DNA from: Bacteroidia bacterium
GTDB lineage: Bacteria > Bacteroidota > Bacteroidia > B-17B0 > Aurantibacillaceae
NCBI GenBank assembly: GCA_016787445.1
Contig: JAEUTQ010000011.1
Location: 62,001-126,000 of the forward strand
DNA: 64,000 bases
Reading direction: 5' to 3'
Part shown: positions 53,999 through 63,944 of the stretch, in pieces
How the letters are laid out: each line of letters begins with the position of its first letter
Position numbering within the stretch: the first letter of the stretch is position 1
Notes under the pieces: generated by a model
The model's input: the letters and a program-made list of their open reading frames with translations, nothing else
The model's database searches: none
Told to the model about the DNA's origin: nothing
Made by a program: the position numbers and the translations under genes

Positions 53999-54029
53999 AC
54001 CCCGCTATAAAAAGTGGGGTTTTGTTTTA
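53999..54029 (+). terminator. Rho-independent terminator of lon
   Basis: The stem ACCCCGC/GTGGGGT (7 bp, one G-U, 53999-54005 with 54014-54020) is followed by TTTGTTTTA. It lies 22 bases after the lon stop. Confidence 0.8.
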
Positions 54030-54060
54030 TTGAAACAGATTAAGTACATTCATTATAGCA

Positions 54061-55062
54061 ATGAAGTACATTCCGCAATTAACCGGTTTACGTGGATTAA
54101 CAGCCCTTATGATTTTTGTTGTTCACGCCGTGAAAGATGGTTTTCTTCCGAAAGCTTTCTTAGAAGGCGCCTATAACAAACCCGCCATCATTGCCTTTTT
54201 TATTTTAAGTGGTTATCTCATTACACGCATCTACTTAAACCGGGATTTTAACCGTGAAAATTTAAAATCATACTTTATCGCGCGTTCAGCTCGGATACTC
54301 CCCTTGTATTTCTTTGTACTTTTTATTTCAGTTCTCATTACGCTAACTATTTATCCGGATTTTCATTATGATTTCACAGCACCAATCAAATTTATTACTG
54401 CTCTGTTTTTAATCAATTCACCTTACGAGCCCTGGACGATTCCCGTAGAATTTCAACTATACATCTTCTTTATTTTACTCTGGTACCTTAGCAAAAAAAC
54501 AAAAATATCACCTTATGTTATTGCGGTAGGAATCGGCCTTTTACTTTTGATTGTTTCCATCTGCATTGCTCTTTACATCCATAAAATTCCTCACATCATG
54601 CCCTCCATGGCTATTTTTTATTTTGGAGGAAGTATGGTGGCCATAAGTGAAGAAAACAACAGTTTATCCTTTTTCAAAAAACCGGTAATGATGTGGATAG
54701 GACGCATCTGTTTGCTATTGTTTTTACTTATGCCATTCACAAAAACTTACTTAAACTTTTTATTTCTTGGTGGTTGGTATGATCCGTTTCAATTGGCACT
54801 GCTATTTTTATTCTTTACGTCACTCATTGCCAATAGCGAGCATTTTTTTATTCTTGGTACTAAACCAGTTGTTCTGTTTGGAGAGATTTCATATGGATTT
54901 TACATGGCGCACCGTCCGATTCTAAAAATAACACAAACACATTTCGGCACAACGGGATTAAACTTAGTTGCAGCATTTGTATTAACACTGCTTTTTGCTT
55001 TTTTAAGTTATAAGCTGATTGAGGAACCAAGCCGAAAATGGCTGGTAAAAAAATTCAAATAA
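54061..55062 (+). CDS. Acyltransferase 3 family membrane protein
   Basis: This is a 333-residue protein with about ten membrane helices. The N-terminal signature LTGLRGLTALMIFVVHA (about 8-24) has the R-x10-H pair of the family (catalytic His), followed by FFILSGYLITRIY and SYFIARSARILPLYF. Members O-acetylate surface glycans, peptidoglycan or lipid A; the target here is unknown. It converges with the tandem SpoIIE genes, ending 22 bases before the first of them. Confidence 0.85.
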   Translation: MKYIPQLTGLRGLTALMIFVVHAVKDGFLPKAFLEGAYNKPAIIAFFILSGYLITRIYLNRDFNRENLKSYFIARSARILPLYFFVLFISVLITLTIYPDFHYDFTAPIKFITALFLINSPYEPWTIPVEFQLYIFFILLWYLSKKTKISPYVIAVGIGLLLLIVSICIALYIHKIPHIMPSMAIFYFGGSMVAISEENNSLSFFKKPVMMWIGRICLLLFLLMPFTKTYLNFLFLGGWYDPFQLALLFLFFTSLIANSEHFFILGTKPVVLFGEISYGFYMAHRPILKITQTHFGTTGLNLVAAFVLTLLFAFLSYKLIEEPSRKWLVKKFK

Positions 55063-55084
55063 TTACTCGGAGAAGCAAATCCAT

Positions 55085-57361
55085 TTATACTCTTAAGCCA
55101 ATCACACACACATCATCAATTTGCTCGAGATTTCCTTTCCAGGAATCAAAAGTGCTGCTTAGGATATTCTTTTGTTCGTCCGGATTCTTATGTGAACTTG
55201 CGATTAATAATTCGGCCAGATGCTTATATTTAAATTTCTTTCCTTTTGGTCCGCCAAACTGATCGGCAAAACCATCCGTAAAAATGTAAATCGAATCTCC
55301 ACTTTGCAAATTAACAGTATGATTGGTATATGGTTTTTCATCGGCGTATTTCCCGATGGGTTGCTTATCGGCCTTATACTCCAACAATTCCTTATTACGC
55401 ACTATCCACAAAGGATTATTAGCGCCCGCCCACTCCATTTCCATAGATTTCAAATTCAATGCGCATAAAGAAATATCCATACCGTCTTTCACTTCACTTT
55501 CGCTTCTTTCAAAAGTTTCTATCACTAACTCACGCGTTTTATCCAATATTTTTGAAGGAGATTTAATTCCGAATTCCTTCACGGCACGATTTAAGGCATT
55601 ACTGCAAACAACACTTACCATCGCACCGGGTACACCATGACCTGTACAATCTGCAGCGGCAAAGAACACCACCTCATTCACTCGCTCCATCCAATAAAAA
55701 TCTCCTGCGATAATATCCTTAGGTTTATAATAAATAAAACTGTTTGGCAAAGTAGCTCTAAATAAATTAGTCGGAGGCATGATGGCTTCCTGCAATCGTT
55801 TGGCATATGTAATTGAATCCAAAATTTCCTTTTGTTTCTCCTCTACGATTATCTTTTGCTGCTGAATAGTTTTATTATCCTTCTTCTTTTGGTTATAACC
55901 CCTTACAGCGAAAAACAATAAGCCTGCTACCAGTAATCCCCCAGAACTAACTGCATAATTGACTATGCGCTGCTTATTTAATTCTTCTTCCTTTTGTTTA
56001 GCTTCTATTTCCTTAAGTTGTTTGTCTTGCGCCAATAGTTGCAATTGCTTCTTTTGATTTTCAGTTTCCGTTGCCTTTTGTTTTAGTTCAAGTTCAGATT
56101 TAGCCAGATCCATTTCTTTGAGTTTACTTTCTTGCTCCAGTATCAAAAACATTTGCCTATTTCTTTCGAGCATGGCTTGCTTGCGGGCTAACTCGGCGGA
56201 AGATAGCGCTTCCTTTTTATCGAATTCAGCTTTTAAAATGGCTTCATTTTTTTCTACGTCCTTTTTAAATTCAGCCAACACAATTTGCTGTTGTGCCTGA
56301 TCTTGATTGTTAGCTGTTTTAATGCTATCGTACTTATTAAAACAATAGAGTGCTTGTTGATAGTCGCCATTCTTAAAATAAATTCGCTTACCCATTTGAT
56401 AATAGAACATCCAGACAATTCCTTCAACTTTATCGTTTAATTGCATTTTAACCGTATCTAATGCACGAATCGCTTCCTTTGTATTGTTTATACTGTCGTA
56501 TACCCTTACTTTATATTCATACAGTAATAATTCACGCCCCTTCCATTTCGCCTTAGCAAAGTATTCAATTGATTTATCGTAATCATTTAGCGCCAAGTCA
56601 TACTGACGTTTCACCAAATAAACATCACCTCGGTACCGATAAGCTTCCGCAATGCCTGATATATTCGTTGTTGTTAAATAATAATTCAATACTTGATCGC
56701 GGTAATAAAGAGCTGAATCGAACATTTTTAAAGCACTGTAATTCTGACCAAGCCAACCTAAAGCATTAAAATAACTTTGATCATCTTTTAAGATCTTATA
56801 AATGGAGGCCGATCTTTGTAAATCAGACACTCCTTTTCTATACACCTTTCCATTAAACGCGTGCCAACCGGCTAACCAAAGCATGCGCGCTTCTCTTTGC
56901 TTTTCATTTCTTGCACGATAGATTGCAGACATACGCTCTCTAATTTCAACGCACTTTGGCAACATCTGTAAATCCTGCATTAAACTATTACGCGTTTCAA
57001 GAGATCTCAACAAAATGAGTGTGTCTTTAGTTTCGTCATACAAAGACTCCATTTTGATTAAGTAATTATAGCCCTCGCTCAATTTTTTTATTGTAAAATA
57101 ATAGTTGGTATAAGACTCAAACGATAAGGCCTTGAAATAATTACTATTGATAGAATTACTTAATGATAAAGCCTTATTGGAATACTCTAATGCTTTATCA
57201 TTTTTTTCCTTCCTGAAATGCTCTGCAATTTTTAAAGCTAAGCGAATAGTATTAGTATCAGATGGTGAATTATTAAACACACTTATGAGTGAATCCACCT
57301 TTTGAGATTTTACCTGTAAGAATAAAACAAGTAACAGAAAAACAAATCTTAAAATTTTCAT
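55085..57361 (-). CDS. TPR-SpoIIE phosphatase, tandem copy 1 (last in the run)
   Basis: This is a 758-residue protein with signal peptide 1-19. TPR repeats span about 35-350. A long charged coiled coil (about 355-465) leads to one membrane helix (about 470-485) and a SpoIIE/PP2C domain (about 520-758) with IIAGDFYWM, DCTGHGVPGAMVS, IFTDGFADQFGGPKG. Its stop is separated by 22 bases from the convergent acyltransferase. It shares a 4-base start/stop overlap with copy 2. The N-terminal half differs from copies 2 and 3, so the three sensors probably bind different partners. Confidence 0.82.
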   Translation of the reverse strand: MKILRFVFLLLVLFLQVKSQKVDSLISVFNNSPSDTNTIRLALKIAEHFRKEKNDKALEYSNKALSLSNSINSNYFKALSFESYTNYYFTIKKLSEGYNYLIKMESLYDETKDTLILLRSLETRNSLMQDLQMLPKCVEIRERMSAIYRARNEKQREARMLWLAGWHAFNGKVYRKGVSDLQRSASIYKILKDDQSYFNALGWLGQNYSALKMFDSALYYRDQVLNYYLTTTNISGIAEAYRYRGDVYLVKRQYDLALNDYDKSIEYFAKAKWKGRELLLYEYKVRVYDSINNTKEAIRALDTVKMQLNDKVEGIVWMFYYQMGKRIYFKNGDYQQALYCFNKYDSIKTANNQDQAQQQIVLAEFKKDVEKNEAILKAEFDKKEALSSAELARKQAMLERNRQMFLILEQESKLKEMDLAKSELELKQKATETENQKKQLQLLAQDKQLKEIEAKQKEEELNKQRIVNYAVSSGGLLVAGLLFFAVRGYNQKKKDNKTIQQQKIIVEEKQKEILDSITYAKRLQEAIMPPTNLFRATLPNSFIYYKPKDIIAGDFYWMERVNEVVFFAAADCTGHGVPGAMVSVVCSNALNRAVKEFGIKSPSKILDKTRELVIETFERSESEVKDGMDISLCALNLKSMEMEWAGANNPLWIVRNKELLEYKADKQPIGKYADEKPYTNHTVNLQSGDSIYIFTDGFADQFGGPKGKKFKYKHLAELLIASSHKNPDEQKNILSSTFDSWKGNLEQIDDVCVIGLRV

Positions 57362-59634
57362 AATCGAATTCCAATAATTGTTATATCATCTACTTGTTCC
57401 AGATTTCCTTTCCAGGATGTAAATGTGTTATTCAAAATTTTCTTCTGCTCTACCATTGGAGCGGAAACCAATGACACCATGGTTTCTTCTAATTGCTTAT
57501 ACTTAAACTTCTTTCCTTTCGGACCACCAAACTGATCGGCAAAACCATCTGTTAACAAAAACAATTCATCACCTTTCATTAATTCAAAGGTGTGTGTTGG
57601 AAAAGGGGTTGCTTGCTCTGTCTTACCAATCGGTTGTTTATGTGCTTTTATTTCGTGTATTTGTCCCTCTGAATAATACCAAAGCGGATTATTCGCTCCC
57701 GCCCATTCAATTTTATATTTGGTTTGAGAACTTATGACATCTTTCAATGTTTGTCCTTTTGGTATCACTAATCTTCCCGGAATATTTTTCTCGGCAGGTA
57801 ATTCGGTAATTTTTACCAAACTAATATCCATTCCATCTTTCACATCTTTATCACTCTTGGCAAATGTTTCTAAAACCAATTCACGGGTTTTATCTAAAAT
57901 TTCTCCCGGACTTCTCAATCCAAATTCATGCACTGCTCTGTTTAAAGCGTTACTGCACACCACGCTTACCATCGCGCCGGGAACGCCATGCCCCGTACTG
58001 TCAGCCGCCGCCATGTAAGATGCGTTATCTAAATATTCAAACCAATAAAAATCACCCGCTACAATATCCTTTGGCAGATACAAAATAAAATTATCGGGTA
58101 AATGTTTTGTAACAATATTTTGAGGAGGCAATATGGCTTCCTGCAATCGCTTGGCGTAAGCGATGGAATCTAAAATTTCTTTTTGCTTTTCTTCGACTAA
58201 ATGTTTTTGTTGCTCCGCAATTTGCTTTTGCTCGGTTATTAAAACATTTGCCTTTTGCTTATCCTTATAAGCTTTAAAAGAAACGCCGGCTACTACCAAC
58301 ATCAAGGCTAATCCGATAAATCCGCCATAGGTAAATAATTTCTGTTGTCCGATGGCTTGTTCGTGCCGGAATTTTTCTTCTGTTAATTTATTCGCATTGC
58401 TTATACTATCTTTTACCGCTTGTGATTTATATTCGTATTCAAATCGTTTCTTTATGTTTTCCTTTCTGGTGTTTATGTTGTTGACACTATCGCGCATTTG
58501 AACAAATAATATCTGCATGTCAAGCGCTTTGTCAAATAATCCGCTTTTTTTATAATATGTACTTAACTCCTCTGAAGAATTCTCTATTAATTCCGGAAAA
58601 CCTAATTCCAAGGCCAAACTGTGCGATTTTTGCGCAAAGTCTATTGCTGTCTTAATATCACCCTTTCTTGCGTAATACGAAGAAAGTGAAGAATAGGATT
58701 GAGCTAAACCGGGTTTATCTCCCACTTTTTCTCGTATGTGAAGCGCTTCGAGATACAACTCGTAGGCCCGTTTTTTGGAATGTACTGCACATGTCAATGA
58801 ATCCTCAATGCATTTGGGATCGCCGTATGTTTCTATTAAACTTGCCAACACATTTAATGTACCTGATAATTTTTCAGTGTCATTTATTTCTGTTTGTAAT
58901 TGTCGCGCTTTTTCCAATAGTTCAATTCCAACAACAACTCCTTCTTTTAAACCTCCTTTTAATTTAATATTACCCGAGTAATACAGCTTAGCCTTATTTG
59001 CGGTGTAATTTCCAATGCTACTTTTATCCTTCAATTTTTCAACAATTGCAATAGCTTTATTATATAATTCCTCAGCTTTTAAATACTCACCTTGTAATAC
59101 ATTTACAAAAGCAATGTTATTATAACAAGCCGCCATATTATTTTGATTGCCTGCCTTTTCGAACATCTTTAGGGCTTCATAATAGTGATTTAAAGCCATT
59201 GGTATATTTCCTTGTATGCGATAGATATAACCAATGTTATTGAGTGTTCCGCCGGCACCCTCATAATTTTCTAATCCTTTTTGAAATTTTTGAGCGAAAT
59301 TATAATACTTCAATGCATTCTGATAGTCACCTCTTATATTATAGAGATAACCAACATTTGAAATGTAAATTGAATAATAAAAAAGATAATACGACCTGAC
59401 ATGCCCCTTTTGTTTTCTGAAATTTTCTAATGAAAGAGCTCCTAATTTGTCATTGTATGGCGACCAAACAGCAGGGTCGTAATCGCTTTCCATGAGATAA
59501 TATAAGATTTGACACTTGAGAGAATCATCATTCGTTGCATTGAAAGCGCGATTAAGTGAATCAGCCATCCGATTTTGACCATTCGCAATTACGGAATAGA
59601 AACTTAGTATCAAAAACAAATAGAGAAACCTCAT
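57358..59634 (-). CDS. TPR-SpoIIE phosphatase, tandem copy 2
   Basis: This is a 758-residue protein. Signal peptide 1-19, six or more TPR repeats (about 60-365), a membrane helix (about 437-455, TYGGFIGLALMLVVAGVSF), coiled coil, then SpoIIE/PP2C (about 490-758) with IVAGDFYWF, DSTGHGVPGAMVS and LLTDGFADQFGG. From the membrane helix to the end it is almost identical to copy 3, apart from a few residues. Its start and stop overlap those of copies 3 and 1 by 4 bases, so the run is one transcript. The first PP2C acidic motif is DSTGHG rather than DCTGHG. Confidence 0.82.
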   Translation of the reverse strand: MRFLYLFLILSFYSVIANGQNRMADSLNRAFNATNDDSLKCQILYYLMESDYDPAVWSPYNDKLGALSLENFRKQKGHVRSYYLFYYSIYISNVGYLYNIRGDYQNALKYYNFAQKFQKGLENYEGAGGTLNNIGYIYRIQGNIPMALNHYYEALKMFEKAGNQNNMAACYNNIAFVNVLQGEYLKAEELYNKAIAIVEKLKDKSSIGNYTANKAKLYYSGNIKLKGGLKEGVVVGIELLEKARQLQTEINDTEKLSGTLNVLASLIETYGDPKCIEDSLTCAVHSKKRAYELYLEALHIREKVGDKPGLAQSYSSLSSYYARKGDIKTAIDFAQKSHSLALELGFPELIENSSEELSTYYKKSGLFDKALDMQILFVQMRDSVNNINTRKENIKKRFEYEYKSQAVKDSISNANKLTEEKFRHEQAIGQQKLFTYGGFIGLALMLVVAGVSFKAYKDKQKANVLITEQKQIAEQQKHLVEEKQKEILDSIAYAKRLQEAILPPQNIVTKHLPDNFILYLPKDIVAGDFYWFEYLDNASYMAAADSTGHGVPGAMVSVVCSNALNRAVHEFGLRSPGEILDKTRELVLETFAKSDKDVKDGMDISLVKITELPAEKNIPGRLVIPKGQTLKDVISSQTKYKIEWAGANNPLWYYSEGQIHEIKAHKQPIGKTEQATPFPTHTFELMKGDELFLLTDGFADQFGGPKGKKFKYKQLEETMVSLVSAPMVEQKKILNNTFTSWKGNLEQVDDITIIGIRL

Positions 59635-61835
59635 ACTCGAATTCCAATTATTGTTACATCATCCACTTGCTCTAATTGGCCCTTCCATTCATTAAACGAA
59701 GCATTCAAAATTTCTCGTTGTTGGACAGGTGCCTTATCACTGCAGGAAAGTACAATCTCCTGAAGTTGCTTAAACTTAAACTTTTTTCCTTTCGGACCAC
59801 CAAACTGATCGGCAAAACCATCCGTAAATAAAAACAATTCATCACCTTTCATTAATTCAAATGAATGAGTTGGAAAAGATGTAGGTTGCTCTGTCTTCCC
59901 GATAGGTTGTTTGTGTGCCTTTATTTCGTGAATAGTTCCGTTAGAATAATACCAAAGCGGATTATTCGCTCCTGCCCACTCAATTTTATATTTGGCTTGA
60001 GAACTCATCACATCTTTCAATGTCTGTCCTTTTGGTATCACTAATCTTCCCGGAATACTTTTCTCGGCAGGTAATTCCGTTATCTTCACCAAACTGATAT
60101 CCATTCCATCTTTCACATCTTTATCACTCTTGGCAAATGTTTCCAATACAAGCTCACGGGTTTTATCCAATATCTCACCCGGACTTCTCAATCCAAATTC
60201 ATGCACTGCTCTGTTTAAAGCGTTACTGCACACAACGCTCACCATCGCGCCCGGAACGCCATGTCCGGTACTGTCAGCTGCCGCCATATAAGATGCGTTA
60301 TCCAAATGTTCAAACCAGTAAAAATCACCTGCTACTATATCTTTTGGCAGATACAAAATAAAATTATCAGGTAAATATTTTGTTACTATGTTTTGAGGGG
60401 GCAATATGGCTTCCTGCAATCGCTTGGCATAAGCAATGGAATCTAAAATTTCTTTTTGCTTTTCTTCGACTAAATGTTTTTGAGTTTCTACAATTTGCTT
60501 TTGTTCACTAATAAGAACATTCGCCTTTTGCTTATCCTTATAGGCTTTAAAAGACACACCGGCTACTACCAACATAAAAGCCAATCCTATAAATCCACCG
60601 TAAGTATATGTCCTTTGCGTTTTAATTTCTTGCTGATGACGCATGTTTTCCTTTTCAATACTCGCTGCGTGTGAGAGACTATCTTCAAGCACTTTCTTAT
60701 CAAAGTTGTATTTTATCTCAGCCTCTATTGCCGCCTTTTGATTTTCAGTACTCATTAAACTATCGCGCATGCTTATGTAAAGCACATAAGCATTGAAGGC
60801 CTTCTCTGAATTCCCCGTTAATTGATACAGTTTATACAACTGATTTGAACCTGATTCTATCAGTCTTGGATTTTCTAATTCCTTTGCCAACGCTAAACAT
60901 TCTTCCCCAATTAAAATAGCCTTCTTATAGTCTTTTTTATTGGCATACGCCATTACTAAATTCAACATGGCGTTTACCTTGGGCTCTTTGTTTTTTATTT
61001 CTTTCGAAATTTCAATGGATTGGTTCAAATATTTTATCGCGCTATCCGGTTGTCCGATGGTATTCCATAATTTCCCAATTCCATTTAAAGTATTGGCAAT
61101 ATAATGCGCATTCCCTAATTGCAATCTGATTTCGTAACACTTTTTGAAATATTCCATTGAGCTTTCGAAGTCCTTCATCGCTAAATGACTTGTTGCAATA
61201 TTATAATATGAATTTGCCACACCTTTCATATCATGTATAGCCTCCCGTAAATTCAAAGCTTTGGTATAAATTTCGATGGCTTTTTTCCGATCGTTTTGTT
61301 GAGCGTATACTAAGGCGAGATTATTCCAGGCATTCGCTAATTCGACTGTATCTCTTATTTTCTCTGAAATTTTAATCGATTTCAAATAATAATCGATTGT
61401 CTTAGGATAGTCGGCTCGTGAAAAATAAACCGTACCAATATTTAAAAGCGTGCTGGCTTTCTGAGCCAACCATTCATCGCTATCACTAAACTCTAAACCT
61501 TTTTTGTAATAAATTAGCGCGTTGTAGTCATCGCCATTATGCTGAAGCGCTAATGCTTTATTATTATAAGCCGTGGCGATATAACCGCGGTATTTAACCG
61601 ACTTCTTCTCGTCGAGTTTTGTGCTAAGTAAACGTTTCGCACACTGTTCCAATTCATCGGAATATTTTTCCAATTCTTCTTCGGGCACCAAATCCCCTAA
61701 CTGATAAAGCAATTCACATTTAACCGTATCATGTTTGGCGTTCTTATATAGCGCCAATAAAGAATCCAGTTCCGCATCCTGAGAGAATACAATCAATCCA
61801 AACAAACAAAATATGAACGTGATTTTAAATCTCAA
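59631..61835 (-). CDS. TPR-SpoIIE phosphatase, tandem copy 3 (first in the run)
   Basis: This is a 734-residue protein. Signal peptide 1-18, TPR repeats (about 85-350), membrane helix (about 410-430), then SpoIIE/PP2C (about 465-734) nearly identical to that of copy 2. The TPR part is clearly different from copy 2. It begins 2 bases after the purC stop, so it may be transcribed from the purC promoter. Confidence 0.82.
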   Translation of the reverse strand: MRFKITFIFCLFGLIVFSQDAELDSLLALYKNAKHDTVKCELLYQLGDLVPEEELEKYSDELEQCAKRLLSTKLDEKKSVKYRGYIATAYNNKALALQHNGDDYNALIYYKKGLEFSDSDEWLAQKASTLLNIGTVYFSRADYPKTIDYYLKSIKISEKIRDTVELANAWNNLALVYAQQNDRKKAIEIYTKALNLREAIHDMKGVANSYYNIATSHLAMKDFESSMEYFKKCYEIRLQLGNAHYIANTLNGIGKLWNTIGQPDSAIKYLNQSIEISKEIKNKEPKVNAMLNLVMAYANKKDYKKAILIGEECLALAKELENPRLIESGSNQLYKLYQLTGNSEKAFNAYVLYISMRDSLMSTENQKAAIEAEIKYNFDKKVLEDSLSHAASIEKENMRHQQEIKTQRTYTYGGFIGLAFMLVVAGVSFKAYKDKQKANVLISEQKQIVETQKHLVEEKQKEILDSIAYAKRLQEAILPPQNIVTKYLPDNFILYLPKDIVAGDFYWFEHLDNASYMAAADSTGHGVPGAMVSVVCSNALNRAVHEFGLRSPGEILDKTRELVLETFAKSDKDVKDGMDISLVKITELPAEKSIPGRLVIPKGQTLKDVMSSQAKYKIEWAGANNPLWYYSNGTIHEIKAHKQPIGKTEQPTSFPTHSFELMKGDELFLFTDGFADQFGGPKGKKFKFKQLQEIVLSCSDKAPVQQREILNASFNEWKGQLEQVDDVTIIGIRV

Positions 61836-61837
61836 GC

Positions 61838-62785
61838 TTACGATAATTTGTTTAAATAATCAGTAACACTTTTTTCAATATCACTCGTAAAATTATCCGT
61901 TGAATGGCGTGGGAATTTTTCACCGGTTACTTTCTCAAACAATTCAATATATCGTTCTGATATTTTATTCACCCAAGCTTCATTCATTTCCGGAACTTTT
62001 TGTCCGTCCTTCCCTTGAAATCCATTTTCGATTAACCAACGACGTACAAACTCTTTACTCAACTGCTTTTGTTCTTCACCTTTCTTCTGACGGTCATCAT
62101 ACCCCTCCAAATAAAAATAACGTGATGAATCCGGTGTGTGAATTTCATCCATTAAGGTTACTTCACTATTATACAAACCAAACTCATATTTCGTATCCAC
62201 TAAAATCAATCCCATCTTATTAGCGATTTCTTGTCCGCGTTGATACAAGGCACGCGTATATTTTTCCAACTGCACATAATACTTTTCTTCCACAATACCT
62301 TGTTTTAAAATTTCTTCGCGACTGATATCTTCATCGTGTCCTTCAGAAGCTTTTGTGGTGGGTGTAATAATTGGCTCCGGTAATTTATCGTTCTCTTTTA
62401 ATCCTTCCGGTAATGTTACACCGCATAAAACGCGTTTACCAGAATTGTAAGTACGCGCTGCGTGACCGGCTAAATAACCGCGAATAACCATTTCTACTTT
62501 AAAAGGCTCACACATTTTACCAACGCTAACGTTTGGATGCGGCGTTCCCATTAACCAATTCGGAACTATATCTTTAGTTGCATTCAAAAATTTAGAAGCG
62601 ATTAAATTTAAAACTTGTCCTTTATACGGAATACCTTTTGGTAATACCACATCAAAAGCACTGATACGATCGCTCGCCACCATCACTAAGTATTTACCGT
62701 CGATGTTATACACATCACGTACTTTGCCTTTGTAAACACTCTTTTGCTTAGGGAAATTAAAATTGGTACTGGTTATTGTTTGCAT
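61838..62785 (-). CDS. purC: Phosphoribosylaminoimidazole-succinocarboxamide synthase (SAICAR synthetase)
   Basis: This is a 315-residue protein, catalysing the ATP-dependent step that joins CAIR and aspartate in purine synthesis. It has the family signature [34 protein letters not shown] (about 36-57), [28 protein letters not shown] and the aspartate-binding [17 protein letters not shown]. The length fits the longer (about 300-residue) type. It lies 2 bases upstream of the tandem SpoIIE genes on the same strand, an unusual neighbour. Confidence 0.95.
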   Translation of the reverse strand: MQTITSTNFNFPKQKSVYKGKVRDVYNIDGKYLVMVASDRISAFDVVLPKGIPYKGQVLNLIASKFLNATKDIVPNWLMGTPHPNVSVGKMCEPFKVEMVIRGYLAGHAARTYNSGKRVLCGVTLPEGLKENDKLPEPIITPTTKASEGHDEDISREEILKQGIVEEKYYVQLEKYTRALYQRGQEIANKMGLILVDTKYEFGLYNSEVTLMDEIHTPDSSRYFYLEGYDDRQKKGEEQKQLSKEFVRRWLIENGFQGKDGQKVPEMNEAWVNKISERYIELFEKVTGEKFPRHSTDNFTSDIEKSVTDYLNKLS

Positions 62786-62872
62786 AATATTATTTCTAGT
62801 TTCTTGTTATATATTTCTGTTTTCTTCTTTTCGACTTTCCCTCAATCCTACATCCTATCCCCTTAATCCTAA

Positions 62873-63901
62873 TTAATAATCAATGGTCCAGGTGGTGAGG
62901 CCTTCAGTTGTAAATTTAAATGGTTGAACGCGTCCGCCTTTTTGTTCAATGGCGTGTGCCACTTTTATTTTGGTGACCTTCGGACAAAAGAAAAACATAA
63001 ATCCGCCTCCACCCGCGCCTGAAATTTTCCCACCGGTAGAACCGTTATTAAGCGCGGTTTCATAAATCGAATCAATTAAAGGATTGGAAATGGATTGCGC
63101 CATTTGTTTTTTATTTTGCCACCCAAAATGTAAAATCTCCCCTATTTTATTGAGTTCACCTCGCAGTAAACTTTCTTTCATCTGATGCGCCTGCTCTTTT
63201 AAATTATGCATGGCATCCACCGACTTTTCATTCTTATCATTCACGTTCTTTACTTGTTCATTAATGATGGCGGCCGATAAACGTTGTGTTGCCGTAAAGT
63301 ATAAAAGCAAATTCACTTCCAATTCATTTATCACTTCACGCTTTAACTGAAGGGGATTTACAATTACTCTGTCGTTTGCTAAAAACTCGATGTAATTGAT
63401 GCCGCCAAAAGTAGCCGCGTATTGATCTTGCTTTCCGCCTGCCATTTTTAAATCGATGCGTTCAATTTCATAGGCCAAATGGGCGATATCATATTTCCCT
63501 AAGGGCAACTTCAACCATTCGATAAACGCACCTAAGATGGAAACAACAATAGTAGATGATGTTCCTAAACCTGAACCTTGAGGCGCCTCTATGAATGAGG
63601 TTAATCGAAATGATAAAGGCTTTAAATTAAATTGTTTGATTACGCGGTTATAAACACCAATGAATAATTCGAATCCCTCTATTAATTCCAATTGCGCTTT
63701 CGAATCCAACACCAAACATTTATCGGTACCATCGATGCAAAATTCAATTTTACCATTATTCAACGGTTCAAGCGAAGCATACGCGTATAAATCGATGGTG
63801 GCATTTAAAATTGCTCCTCCATAAATATCACTGTATGGTGATACGTCTGTTCCGCCGCCGGCTAAACCAATTCGTAATGGAGCTTTACTTCTTATGATCA
63901 T
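62873..63901 (-). CDS. hddA: GHMP-family sugar kinase, HddA-like (heptose 7-phosphate kinase)
   Basis: This is a 342-residue protein. N-terminal APLRIGLAGGGTDVSPYSDIYGG is the HddA/sugar kinase pattern. The ATP loop PQGSGLGTSSTIVV (about 110-123) and the C-terminal GGKISGAGGGGFMFFFC are GHMP motifs. HddA phosphorylates D-glycero-alpha-D-manno-heptose 7-phosphate for GDP-heptose synthesis in surface glycans; other GHMP sugars are possible. A partial gene lies upstream on the same strand. Confidence 0.8.
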   Translation of the reverse strand: MIIRSKAPLRIGLAGGGTDVSPYSDIYGGAILNATIDLYAYASLEPLNNGKIEFCIDGTDKCLVLDSKAQLELIEGFELFIGVYNRVIKQFNLKPLSFRLTSFIEAPQGSGLGTSSTIVVSILGAFIEWLKLPLGKYDIAHLAYEIERIDLKMAGGKQDQYAATFGGINYIEFLANDRVIVNPLQLKREVINELEVNLLLYFTATQRLSAAIINEQVKNVNDKNEKSVDAMHNLKEQAHQMKESLLRGELNKIGEILHFGWQNKKQMAQSISNPLIDSIYETALNNGSTGGKISGAGGGGFMFFFCPKVTKIKVAHAIEQKGGRVQPFKFTTEGLTTWTIDY

Positions 63902-63944
63902 GTGAGTTCGTAGTTTGTTTTAGTTGGCAATGAAAATTTGATCC

